From the NCBI GenBank assembly GCA_050084515.1, contig CM114271.1:35154001-35218000 (forward strand): 64,000 nt of DNA, in the 5' to 3' direction. Below, piece by piece: positions 1 to 10,880 of the stretch; position 1 is the first letter of the stretch, and the number at the start of each line of letters is the position of its first letter. This DNA comes from Blasia pusilla (Eukaryota > Marchantiophyta > Marchantiopsida > Blasiales). The position numbers and the translations under genes are program-made. The notes below the pieces were generated by a model that ran no database searches, had not been told where the DNA came from, and saw only the letters and a list, made by a program, of their open reading frames with translations.

Positions 1-958
1 TGCTCGCAACTCCAAATTACGCACTGTTTGTTGCACAATATTTAGAATATTTAGAATCATTCATTCCAGTAAAAACTGACGGGGACTGTCGTAAAGCCCA
101 ATGTCTCTTTCTCCTACACAAAAATTTGGTAGCGCTTCCGCGCTTATTCCTCCCAAAAAAATGTAAAACTTGTAAAAATGCAAATCAACAAGTGACATGG
201 TGCTCCCGGAAGCACCAGTATGGGGCAACCCGCCCCCATACTCAATCCCTATCAGAAATTGGGCAGCGCTTCCGCACGCCACCCTTCCACACAAAATTGA
301 CAAATGCAAAGAACAATCCAAGCAACCCTTGCTCTAATGAGCACTCCCAATGAGCCGTTAAACGGGGAACACGGTCCCCAACCTGCAAAAACAACTAGTG
401 ACCAGCGAGCTCCCCCATGAAGCTCTCTCACTCTCTCATTCTCTCTTTGTAAAGTAAGATCCAATCTCTCTCTACACAATCTCACATCATAGCTCTCAAA
501 GGTATGCACTCTCTCTCATGTCAAACCAAACCCACTCTCCTAATGAGAGGCTTGGGTTACACTCACAAGGCAAGGGATCATAGCTCCGCCGCCTCATGCC
601 AAGAGGTTCAACAAAGAGTGAATGAGCTCTCAAGCTCTCTCTCTCCTTGGGATATATATCCCTCCCCTCTCCCAAGCTCTCTCCATGGTAACCTATTCTC
701 CCAAGTCACCTCCTTGGCTCTTGACCTGATGTAGGAGGTCAAGGGTTACTTACCAAAAATAGAAAGTCAATCATATACTCAAAATTGTACTTATCTAAAA
801 TAGTAAGTTCCTCAATATGGCTCCAAACGAGCCAAAACGAAGGGGAAACCTGCTCTCTCAGGTTTCTAGGGCCTCATCCTCGACCTCCTAGGCATGTCCT
901 CCACTACTCTTGAAGACGCTCTACTAGATCTCACCGATCAATCCTAAAGGACGTGACA
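1..958 (-). repeat. LTR fragment, family C, truncated by the window edge
   Basis: This stretch is clearly similar, in the same orientation, to 62850-63832. Shared landmarks include the run of CTCTCTCACTCTCTC and the block around AACCAAACCCACTCTCC. Read on the minus strand it starts TGTCACGTCC, a normal start for a plant gypsy LTR. It abuts a gypsy remnant at the residues aligned to GWH, so it appears to have inserted into that remnant. Whether it is a solo LTR or one end of an element lying to the left cannot be told because the left end is outside the window. Confidence 0.6.
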
Positions 959-1402
959 CGTGCCATCCAGACACTAATTCCTCGTCACTCTCTCCATGCC
1001 AACGAGCTCCAGTTCTATCTCGTTGACTCGGGTATAGGTTATGACTCAATCCATCTGCATCCTAGTTGAGCGTTCCAGGTTGATGTACTACTTGGAAATC
1101 ATACTCCTGCAACAATAAGGCCCACCTCACAAGCTTTCCTATAAGCTTTTCGGACTCCATCAACCACTTAAGTGGTTGGTGATCAATAAAAATGGTAAAG
1201 GGGTTGTCGAATAAATAACATCTGAAATGCACGACAATCCATATTTTAGGCAAGCATTCACCCTCATACAAGCTTTACTTCATCTCTTCAGCGTTGTTTG
1301 AGCAACTAGCGTAAGCTATCACAAACTCTCTACCCTCATCATCATGTTGGGTAAGCACTGCTCCAAGCATCTACATACTCCAATCAGTATACAACTAGAA
1401 AG
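959..1402 (-). pseudogene. Ty3/gypsy RNase H remnant, left half
   Basis: The minus strand encodes a decayed gypsy RNase H. Recognisable pieces are LGAVLTQHDDEGREFVIAYA, the YEGECL block and HQPLKWLME, followed by EYDFQVVHQPGTLN. These align with the better preserved copy at 49164-49535. Stops replace residues in several places, for example before the YEGECL block. It is cut at 1402 by the copia insertion and continues at 6694. The left end is lost at the LTR fragment. No function is expected. Confidence 0.8.
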
Positions 1403-1706
1403 TATTGAAGATTGAGTTACAGTCAAGCTCATGAGACACCTGAATTGCTACATTTGGTACTCACACGAAGTAGGGAAGCTTCATCTTGATTAGTCAATTA
1501 AGCGCGATTATCTTAATTAGGGTTAGTTAATCATAGTTAGTCTAACTTGAGACTATTATTAAGATTAGGGTTAGGGTTTCTTGTACATACCCTATATAAT
1601 TGAGAAGGGGACTAGCCTCCACTCATTGAAAATTTTATTCTCCATGGTGGTGTGTGAGTATGAGAGCCGTTTTCCACCAGTTATGCTTCTTTAGCAATTT
1701 TCCACA
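1403..1706 (+). repeat. 5' LTR of copia copy 1
   Basis: It begins TATTGAAGATTGAG and ends TTTTCCACA, and matches 6378-6688 and the LTRs of copy 2. It contains the promoter-like run TATATAATTGAGAAGGGGAC near 1591. The target-site copies place the first base at the TA of TATTG rather than at the usual TG. Confidence 0.9.
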
Positions 1707-1718
1707 TGGTATCAGAGC
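1707..1718 (+). other. Primer-binding site, initiator Met tRNA
   Basis: TGGTATCAGAGC follows the 5' LTR directly. This is the standard plant copia site, complementary to the 3' end of initiator methionine tRNA, and it primes minus-strand DNA synthesis. Confidence 0.93.
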
Positions 1719-2207
1719 GATAGGAGAACATCACTTGAAATTCTTGGTGTTTGAGGAGAGAAAAGAGGCAAGAGAAGGCACAATTTCAGTTTGGAAGAAG
1801 AAAATTTTATTCAGAGCTCAGTGGGTGCAGATTTCAAGTGGAGCTTTGACGGCGATAAAACTTCCGAGGTATTTTTAAAGGCTTTCCCGGTCGATTTAGC
1901 CATATGGGTTTGCAAAGGCTACAACCACGCCCAAAGGTTGGCTCAAGATATCTTGTAGATCTTTTCAAGAGCTTTCCAATGCATCCAAAATTGCTCGATT
2001 CTGACATTGTGAGCTCATGCAGTAGTAATTTTAGTGTAGGAAAGTGCAATTAGTGAAGAAAAGTTGTGTAGTTTGCTCTTTACAGGCCAATTTTGAATAG
2101 TTCTTTCATACAGTTGATCAATTTTGGCAAATTTCAGGACGATTTCTGTGTAGGAGTGGTCTATGCTTCAATTGGAGAATAGAGAGCCTAAAATTACATT
2201 TTTGTGA

Positions 2208-3080
2208 ATGGAATCGTTGGTCATGGAGTATTCCTCAACAACAAGCAAGAAGCTAGATAGGCAGAATTACAATCTTTGGAAGTTTTGCATGAAACAATTT
2301 CTCATGGGTTTAGAACTATGGGAGCTTGTCACAAGTGATGAGGCCAAGCCAGAAGGTGACTCAAGAGACTTGAATGTTTGCGCCTGGAACAAACGCGAAA
2401 GGCAAGTAATCCACTACATTTCAATAATGATCAGTTTGCCAATGATAGGTCACATTTAAGATGTTGATATTCCGAAGGAGGCCTAGGATACATTGGAAAA
2501 GCTGTTCCAGAAATTTACAAAGGTAAAAAAGCTTCAATTGAAACAGAAATTGAACGAAGTGAGGAATGATCGTAGAGCATTAATGATTATATTTTGAGTA
2601 TCAGAAATATTGTTGATCGGTTGAATAACATTGGAGTGACAATAGAAGATGATGATCTAATTTTGTTAACTCTTCAAGGCCTTCCAAAGGATTACAAGTC
2701 CTTTGAGACCTCTATCTCTCTGAGAGAGAAGTATCCAACCTTTCAAGAGTTAGTCCGACTGTTAATCAATGAAGAGATGGGCCTAGTAGGCAACGGTAGC
2801 TCGTCTAGTCAGCAAGAGAGTGCGCTATTTGCTGGTTATGGATCTAACAGAGGCAGGGGTCGTGGTAGAAGCTTCCGTGGTCGTGGTAGATATCAAGAAT
2901 ATGGAGGAAGAGACACTCAATATAACTTCACTCAATCAACCACGAACCAGTACTAGACACAATCACAAGGTGGTGATGGTGGAAACCGTTGGGGTCGAGG
3001 TCAGTAGCAGAGGGTCTTTGGATCTTACAATTACTGTGGGATAAAGGATCACTATGCAAAGTTTTGGTTCAAGAAGGAAG
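2208..3080 (+). pseudogene. Copia copy 1 Gag, broken
   Basis: Gag would package the element RNA. The sequence begins MESLVMEYSSTTSKKLDRQN and shows the copia Gag core (NYNLWKFCMKQFL, LTLQGLPKDYKSFETSIS). An RG-rich tail follows (SNRGRGRGRSFRGRGR). The zinc knuckle near 3025-3070 has lost its first and last cysteines (SYNYCGIKDHYAKFW). Stops fall after MIGHI at 2457 and in the tail, and frames change at least twice. It parallels copy 2 closely, so the reading is secure although the gene is dead. Confidence 0.85.
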
Positions 3081-3183
3081 CAGATATGAGAACAGGAGCC
3101 TTACAGCAACAAAACTATGTGGAGCAACAATACCAAGAGCAGTACCAAGAATAACAACAATCACAAACAGAGCATCTCTTGGT

Positions 3184-6100
3184 CATGACTCATCATATGA
3201 GAGCAATGGTCAAGAAAGATTCAACAACATATTGGTACATTGAGTCTCGTGCATCAAATCACATGACCTCATAAGCTAAATGGTTGAGTAGTTTGGAGCC
3301 AGTGAAAGATCCTGCAATTGTGATCACAGGAGATGACACTCAACATCATATCATGCAAACTGATAAAGTTCCAATAGCATCAGATGGTCTTTGTGCTCTT
3401 GGAAATGTTCTCTCTATTCCTACCATTGCAAGAAACTTGATCATTGTAGGACAGATAGTAGAACAAGATTATCAAGTGAAGTTTAACCCAGATGGTTGTT
3501 TCATTGAAATAATGGATGACCAGACTGCGATAGCCAAAGGAACTAGATCTGGCACAATGTTCAAATTAGATATTTCTATGCCAGAGATTCAAACAACAAT
3601 GTATGGTCAAACCGGCCAACAAGTCACAGATCTAAATGTGTGGCATAAAAGAATTGGACATATCAATCTTCAAAGATTATAGAGTCTTTCATCATCTAAT
3701 ATAGTAATAGAACTCCCTAAATTAGCGAATCCTGCTATGTTAGAGGTATGTGCTACTTGCCAATTTGGAAAACAAGCTAGATTTCCTTTTCCAAAGCAAG
3801 GTAGAAGAACATCCAGGATATTGGAGTTGATCCACAGTGATGTGTGGACAACATCACAACATAGCCTTAGTGGTTTTCAATACTTTGTTTCATTTATTGA
3901 TGACTTCTCTAGATATATATAGATATACTTTCTGAAAGCCAAGTCAGAGGTATTTTCAATGTTCCAAATATTCAGTATTCTAGTAGAGTAGCAGACTGAA
4001 GAACACATTCGGAAATTACGTCGTGATGGAGGAGAAGAGTATCTTTCAACAGAGTTTGATGACTATTTAAATTAGAATGACATCCAACATCAAATGACTT
4101 GTAGCTACACTCCACAACAAAATGGAGTGGTTGAGAGGAAGAATCGATATATTGTTGAAGCGGCACGAGCTATGCTGAATGAGAAAAACATGCCTAAGGT
4201 AAATTGGACAGAGGCTATAGCATGTGCAATCTTCTTAATCAACCAAACTCCAACAACAATAGTTCATGATAAAACTCCATCCGAAGTCTTCACAGGAAGT
4301 AAACCTGATTTTTCCTTCTTAAAAGTATTTGGATGTATTTGTTATGCTCATGTTCTTTATGAGATACGTCAGAAATTAGACCCCAGTCTGAAAGATGTAT
4401 CTTCATTGGCTATGCTGATGGAACTAAGGGATATAAGTGCTATATTCCATCCTCTAGGCAACTTATTATTAGTTGCGATATTATCTTTGATGAGCTAAAG
4501 TCATGGTATGCTCCATCTGAGCCTATTCCACCTCTAAACTCGTCCGTTGAGGGGGAGAATATAATTGTAAAACAACAGATATTGTCTTCAAATTCCCCAA
4601 GTACTAGTGCAAGATTAGGAGAGGTCCTAGATTCATCAGTTAAATCTGTGAGTTCATGGACGAGAAGAGTACGTATTCAATGTGTTGACATTGATCACAA
4701 CTTGAGTGAGGTGTTAGAGGCATCTATCTCTAAACAACAACTTTGTAGATCAAGTAGAGTTACACATCAAGTTCATAGATTCATAAATGAAGATTTCCTT
4801 GCGATACATCATGCATATATGATGACTATCCTTCAAGAATAAGAGCCGAGTTGTTTTGAAGAAGCTTCAAGTAAAGTCGAATGGATTGAAGCTATGGAGG
4901 AAGAGATTCATGCATTAAGACATCAAAAAACATAGGAGCTGGTTGATATACCTTTTGGTAAGGAAGCTATTGGTTGCAAATGGGTTTATATTTAATATAT
5001 CAAGATGGTACAATTAACAGATACAAAGCAAGATTGGTGGCTAAGGGCTATGCACAACAATATGGCATCGATTATGAGGAAATATTTAGCCCTATTGTAA
5101 AGATGGCAACCACGAAAATAATGGTTGCACTTGCAGTAAGTAAGAAGTGGAGATTATATCACATGGACGTCAAGAATGCCTTCTTGAATGGAGATCTATA
5201 CGAGGAGGTATATATGACTCAATCATCTAGATATGAGCATCACAAGTTTCCATTTCGCGTATGCAGGTTGAAGAAAGCTCTATACGGGCTCAAACAAGCT
5301 CCAAGAGCTTGGTATGACAAGATTACATACGTCCTACAAGAGTTGGATTTTAGGGTATATGATTCTGACTCCTCGTTATATGTCTTGAGAGGACAAGATC
5401 ATACGATTCTCATTGTGTTGTAGGTTGACAATCTCATGAATACTGGGAGTATTGAAGAAATGATACTACAAGTTAAGCTTAAGTTACAAGCAGAATTTGA
5501 TATGAAGAACTTGGGAGAACTCAAGTACTTCCTTGGTATTGAGTTTATCATGGTTGGAGAGAGCATGTGATTACTACAACAACAATAAGCTCTTCATATG
5601 CTTTCAAAATATGGTATGATTGCTTGTAAGCCAATCTCTACACCGTTGGACCACAGTATGAAGCTAAGAGTGGATGAAGGAGAGTTGCTTGCAGATTCTA
5701 ATATGTACAGATGCATGGTTGGAAGTTTGATCTATCTAACTATAACTACTTCAGATTTGAGCGATGTTGTTGGCCTAGTGAGCAAGTTTATGCAAGCACC
5801 CCGAAAACCTCACCTTGATGCTGTGAGGAGGATTATACAGTATGTGAAAGTCTCTATTTAATTCGGGCTTCAATTTGAACCCTTCTCCGAGTTTTCAATT
5901 ATAGGGATTCATAAATGCTGATTGGGCAGGAAGCTTGTCTGATGGACATTCCACATCTGGTTATTTCATTTATTTATTTTGGGAAGCGCAACTATAAGTT
6001 GGGCTTCAAAGAAGCAACCTACATTTGCTTTATCTTCAAGAGAGGTTGAGTATAGAGGAGCAACCAATGCAGCATGTGAGGCGGCGTGGCTTCATTGATT

Positions 6101-6370
6101 ACTTGTTGAGATTGATATTAGTAGCATCAATATATGCAGACAATATTAGTAGCATCAAGCTTGCTAATCACCATGTGTTTCATGCTCGTACAAAGCATGT
6201 TGAGGTGCAATTTCATTTTAGAAGAGAGAAAGTGCTTACAAGAGAAATTGATCTTGTGTATATAGATACAGATGAGCAAATTGCTGACATCTTTACAAAG
6301 GTATTGTGTAGAGATAAGTTTGAGATGTTTAGAAATGATTCTGGCGTTAGAGATATCGATATGAGCTTGA
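3184..6370 (+). pseudogene. Copia copy 1 Pol (protease, integrase, RT, RNase H), broken
   Basis: Domains follow the Ty1/copia order. The protease site near 3240 reads IESRASNHMT, so the catalytic DSG is lost. The pre-integrase zinc region is LNVWHKRIGHINLQRL, then CATCQFGKQARFPFPKQG. Integrase shows IHSDVW, FIDDFSRY and TPQQNGVVERKNR. The reverse transcriptase shows [19 protein letters not shown] and [11 protein letters not shown]. Its YVDD box is damaged: a TAG stop takes the place of Y and the last D is N (5421-5432). RNase H ends with HARTKHVEV. Stops and frameshifts are frequent. Confidence 0.88.
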
Positions 6371-6377
6371 GGGGGAA

Positions 6378-6688
6378 TATTGAAGATTGAGTTATAGTGA
6401 AGCTCATGAGACACATGAAGTGCTACATTTTTACTCACACGAAGTAGGGAAGCTTAATCTTGGTTCATCACTTGAGCGCGATTATCTTAACTAGGGTTAG
6501 TTAATCACAGTTAGTTTAACTTGAGATTATGGTTAAGGTTAGGGTTAGGGTTACTTGTACATACCTTATATAATTGAGAAGGGGACCAGCCTCCATTCAT
6601 TCTCTCATTGCAAATTTCATTCTCCACGGTGGTGTGTGAGTACGAGAGCCGTTTTCCACCAGTTAAGCTTCTTTAGCAATTTTCCACA
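6378..6688 (+). repeat. 3' LTR of copia copy 1
   Basis: This is a direct copy of the 5' LTR, from TATTGAAGATTGAG to TTTTCCACA. A purine run, GAGGGGGAA at 6369-6377, stands just upstream and is the likely plus-strand primer. GAAAG follows as the right target-site copy. Confidence 0.9.
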
Positions 6689-6693
6689 GAAAG

Positions 6694-6770
6694 GACGCCC
6701 CTTGATCGGTCTCCTCAATATGGGCGCGGACGTCAACCTATCCTTGAGCAACTGGAATGCTCTCTCCTGT
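6694..6770 (-). pseudogene. Ty3/gypsy remnant, right half
   Basis: The bases after the copia element align with 49475-49550, including GGTCTCCTCA and the run ending GCTCTCTCCT. This is the part of the gypsy RNase H region expected next to 1402, so the copia insertion split one older element. Similarity fades after about 6770. Confidence 0.65.
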
Positions 6771-6979
6771 GGATCCCTCCATGATGATTGCAGTTACATG
6801 GATGGAAGATACATCTTGACAAGTGCAAATTCTTCTAGAAGCAAAAAGTTAGAACACACAACATAGAGGCTATTGCACAGATTCCATGCCTTATATATGT
6901 GAGTTGAGTCCAAGCATTTCTAGGAATAGCAAAATTTTATTGATGGTATGCCAAGGGTTCTTGTGTCATCGCAAAGTCT
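6771..6979. other. Unassigned stretch between gypsy remnants
   Basis: I see no reading frame of a known family and no clear repeat here. Confidence 0.4.
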
Positions 6980-7560
6980 TTTGTTGGCGAGACTTGGTGA
7001 GGTATGGCATTGAGGAGACAATTGGGAGGGAGCTTTTCAAGAGGTCAAAGACACATTAACCTCCTCAACCATTCTTTGGAGACTTGTTAGGGATTTCCCC
7101 TTCCAATTATATACGGATTAGAGCATGTTGGATCTAGGAGTAATGCTTACTCATAGAGATGACAAGAAAAGGGAGTTAATTGTGGCTTATGCAAGTTGAT
7201 CAAACAACATTGCAAAGGTGAAGTACAAGTCCCATGAGTGAGATTGAAGACCTGTTAGGGATTTCCCCTTCCAATTATATACGGATTGGAGCATGTTGGA
7301 TCTAGGAGTAATGCTTACTCATAGAGATGACAAGAAAAGGGAGTTCATTGTGGCTTATGCAAGTTGATCAAACAACATTGCACAGGTGAACTACAAGTCC
7401 CATGATGGAGAGTGTTGGGTTGCAGTGTAGGCCGTGGCACATTTCAAGTGCTATCTTTTTGGAAACCCTTGATTATTAGCCATATATTGAGGTGGTTGAT
7501 GAATTCAGACAACCGTACATGGCTTGATGGCTCAGAGAAAGTGATGAGATATCTTCTTTC
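6980..7560 (+). pseudogene. Ty3/gypsy RT-RNase H remnant, plus strand
   Basis: The plus strand carries decayed RNase H: DFPFQLYTDWSMLDLGVML, then HRDDKKREFIVAYAS, then a YKSHDGECWVAV-like block and HFKCYLFGNP. These match the family seen at 49164-49535, in the opposite orientation. Several residues are stops. The start of the domain is present twice because of an internal duplication. No function is expected. Confidence 0.75.
7081..7406 (+). repeat. 168-base tandem duplication inside the RNase H remnant
   Basis: About 158 bases beginning GACTTGTTAGGGATTTCCCC recur almost unchanged from 7249 (GACCTGTTAGGGATTTCCCC). Only a few substitutions separate the copies, so the duplication is younger than the decay of the gypsy sequence around it. 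Confidence 0.88.
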
Positions 7561-8000
7561 CTCCAACCCTCTTTGGAGAATCCTCCTTGACGCTCCAAAA
7601 AGTGAAGGGATAGATCCACAATCCCCATCCCTCTTTAGAAAAATGGAGAGAATCTTTTTAAAGTTCCCATCTCTATCCCTACCCTTTGGAGAGGGACGAA
7701 GATAGATAATTTAGGATGGGAGGAGAGAAGAAAAATCCTTTCTATTCCTTGAAGAGTAGAGGTAGGGTCTATATGAAGAGGGTGGAGAATGGCAAAGAGA
7801 AAGAGATGGATAGGAAAGGGAAGGGAAGGGAAAGGAGGAGGGATAAAAACTCCATCCCTCTGGAGAGGAATTGAGAGGGGAGATACAAAGTTCTTTCACT
7901 CTCTCTAGAGTGATGAAGATGGATGGGCCCTCCATGGAAGATGAGGGAGGATAGATATAGCCCAATGCATCACTTGGGAAAAATTACGTGTAGTTTGCTT
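7561..8000. other. Purine/pyrimidine-rich stretch without a gene
   Basis: Long one-sided runs such as GGAAAGGGAAGGGAAGGGAAAGGAGGAGGG near 7816 mix with CCATCCCTCT-type blocks of opposite bias. I see no coding family. Confidence 0.5.
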
Positions 8001-10880
8001 TCAAGTTGTGTACATAAAAGAAAATCATTGGATTTATGCAAATCTGTAAGAAATCTTACCATGAATACAAATTAGCTTGATTTTATGCCCCATGCCAAAA
8101 TCAGTAAAAATGGAAAAGTATGATCGGATCTCTCCACGTTTAGGTAAAGCCCTACATGCTATTTTGGAGGATATTTTTTTAATAGATTTTAAAGTAAAGA
8201 TTATGGAACCCAATGTGCATTGATGTAGTGACCATGTGCATGAAGGAAGCTATAAGAACCTCTAGATTCAATGTTTGTTTTATTTAACAATCGGGGAATG
8301 GTCCAAAGGCCTAGTCTAAGAGCAAATAGGACGCCGTACACAACACCTAAAAGACTTGAGTTGAATAGTTAAGATTGTAGATTAAGTAAACGCGATACAT
8401 AGTCGAGCTTCAAAGTCCATGATATGATGCGTGCAACACAAGTGCAATGACGATACATAATTGAGACGAGCACGCCAACACATGATAGCAACACAAGACC
8501 TGAAAGAAAAAACGAGTCCGGTCAATGCACCTCTTTCCATTGTTGAAATGAAAAAGAAATGAATACAATATACCTGGCCATAACTAAAGAAATAAATGTG
8601 ACAAAATAAAGGGTAAGATAAAGGTACATATTCTCTACACAAACTGTCAAAACTGATTAAACTATTTTTTAGCGATAGTAATAGATAATCCAATGCTTTC
8701 TCGATTCACTCGGAGAAGAGGGAGTTCTGATTTGAGAGGAGGATAAACAAATGACCAATGAGGATAAGATCATACATTTCAAGAAACCTAAACGATTCGT
8801 GTGATTCACATCGACAATATGGTTGGTGCAAAGTTGGCTCTCCAACATGCACCGAGGATTACACTCTCCCTTTAGGGTGGCTTTTGACTTCCCTACGCGA
8901 GAGAGGTTAGGAATGGATGTATAAAATTCCTCGTTCATTTGAGCATTGGTGCCTTCAAAAAAATGCAGGAAAAGAAGAATGATTGAAGAAGACATAAACT
9001 CCAAAGACATTATCTTTCAACATACAATACATCCGTTGGGCTCACATCCTCATAAGAGCTGTGAGATCGATTGGTGGTGGCTTGCTTGACTCATGATTAT
9101 TATTAATTGTAGGGACGCTGTATCATACGTGGGGTTCCAGAAAATGATACACCTAAGAATGATTTGGCATGAAGAAGGTACATACTACACATAAAAGAAG
9201 TTAGGGTGCATTCATTAGAAGAGAAAACAATCTCGAAAAATGTAAATGCAAACATGACCACGCCCCCATGCCCTAACAATCAACACCTTCGCATACACAT
9301 AAGAAAGGGATTATTTTCCCATGGATGCCTCCAGAACTAGCAGTCTCAAAGCGAACGTAGCACGAACGTTTACAAAGCCGGAAAGAGAACTTTTTCTTTG
9401 TATGACACAAAAAATAATGGAAATGGCGAAAATTTGAGGTGGTTTGGACGTAAGCCTTTGAAGGCTTTTTCTACTGTTACCGATTCGATTGTGCTCTGAG
9501 TAATGTTCAGTATCGGCCAACGTTTCTAATGTGTGCAAATAAATGACTGGAGTTGTCGATTATTATACATGTGCAAATTAGTTGATGGTGCACTTTTTCC
9601 CTGTTCCACTATCGAGATACTAATTGAACGCGAAATCTTTCTCAAAGATCTACTTGAATTCTAGCCATAAATATGCATACGGGAAACTTAAAATATACAT
9701 CTGTTTTAATAACATGGAACAGGGTATTATTCTATCAATTCGATGGTAGAGTGGGCCGAGTTTCACCGGCTTCCGAGACGTTTTTATTATACCAAGCTTG
9801 TCTAGACTTGGATTAAAAAGAAAAGAAAAAAAAGGATGCGTGCGGAGACGAGTGGGCAGACAAGAAAGAGGTAGAAAAGAAAAGGCGGAGGGGGGAGATT
9901 CTAGAGCAATTGCGCGGAGGACATCATCTCATGTGCAGGACAAGTCTTGTCTTTTGTGAGGAGCAACAAACATGATGCACGAGGCTTGGATAATAGGGTA
10001 TTAGGGTCGGGTTGCCCACGTAAAATTAGAAACTGGAAATAATGATGAGTGCGTATGGATCAAAAATTTGAAATGGAAGCACTTAGTCGCCAGATCTTAT
10101 TTTCTAACACATGTAAATTTGTTTTTAAATTTGGAAGTAAATTCCCTGATGCACTTCATGTGGACTACCGGTTTTTGTCCGGTGCCACCACAAAAGGGTC
10201 GTAGTTGACGCCGGCTGTGGCAAACCAATCAGGTTCGTGGAGCCTCTCCGAAGCTGGGTCTGCTTCGTCCTCGACCAAACCTGGAGAAGGACATCCCGAC
10301 TCCTGCATAAATACCGGAAGACGGCCAAATCGGTCGAAATGGACCACCCTAAGGTGGCCATGTGACACGCCCTCATCACTAGCACACCCTCAAACCCAAT
10401 GCGTCCCCACCATATTTACCCGATTGTAGGAAGTCTTACAAACGGCGTACCCCATTATAGGTCCTAATTCTTCAAAGATTCTCGTGCGTTATTTTCTTAA
10501 TAAAGTAGACCTTTTAATTGAGGGGACATGGAATCCAAGTTTTTGCCCGTCACTAGTCGCAAGGTAATCGATGGACGAGGCATGTAGTCCACCCTATGAA
10601 GACCGTCAGAGCATTTTCAAGCGGTAAAAGTTTGAATTAAGCTACACCCTCAGCAGATTTAAAAGTCCTTGCATCACAAGGTAGGGAGGAGGAGTTGATG
10701 GGTGCCAAAGGCCGGCATTCTTTGAAATGCCAGCCGGAAGAATTCAAGAACTTCCAATTGGTCCAAAAACATTTCGGTCCACCCGAAGAATACAGGTATT
10801 TTAAAACATGGGGAAAAACTGATTTTATTTTGGTAATTTCCATACAGACCTGACGGTTGTATAAAAAAAAGAGAGAAAAT
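8001..10880. other. Intergenic DNA without recognised genes
   Basis: Mostly AT-rich sequence. The open frames are short, overlap on both strands and show no known family motif. No RNA gene was recognised. Confidence 0.5.

Larger units (their letters stand above)
1403..6688 (+). mobile_element. Ty1/copia retrotransposon, copy 1, full length but dead
   Basis: A complete copia structure is present: two LTRs of about 304 and 311 bases, a primer-binding site for initiator methionine tRNA, gag, protease, integrase, reverse transcriptase and RNase H in copia order, and a purine-rich tract before the 3' LTR. The five bases GAAAG stand on both sides (1398-1402 and 6689-6693), which fixes the ends. 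The coding part has many stops and frameshifts. The element sits inside an older minus-strand gypsy remnant. Confidence 0.93.

Noticed and set aside
1403-1706. LTR start at TGAAGATTG (1406)
   Set aside because: That start leaves no target-site copies. Starting at TATTG gives matching GAAAG flanks.
6535-6556. Telomere-like GGTTAGGGTTAGGGTT in the copia LTRs
   Set aside because: It is only two to three units, present at the same LTR position in all copies, so it is part of the LTR and not a telomere relic.
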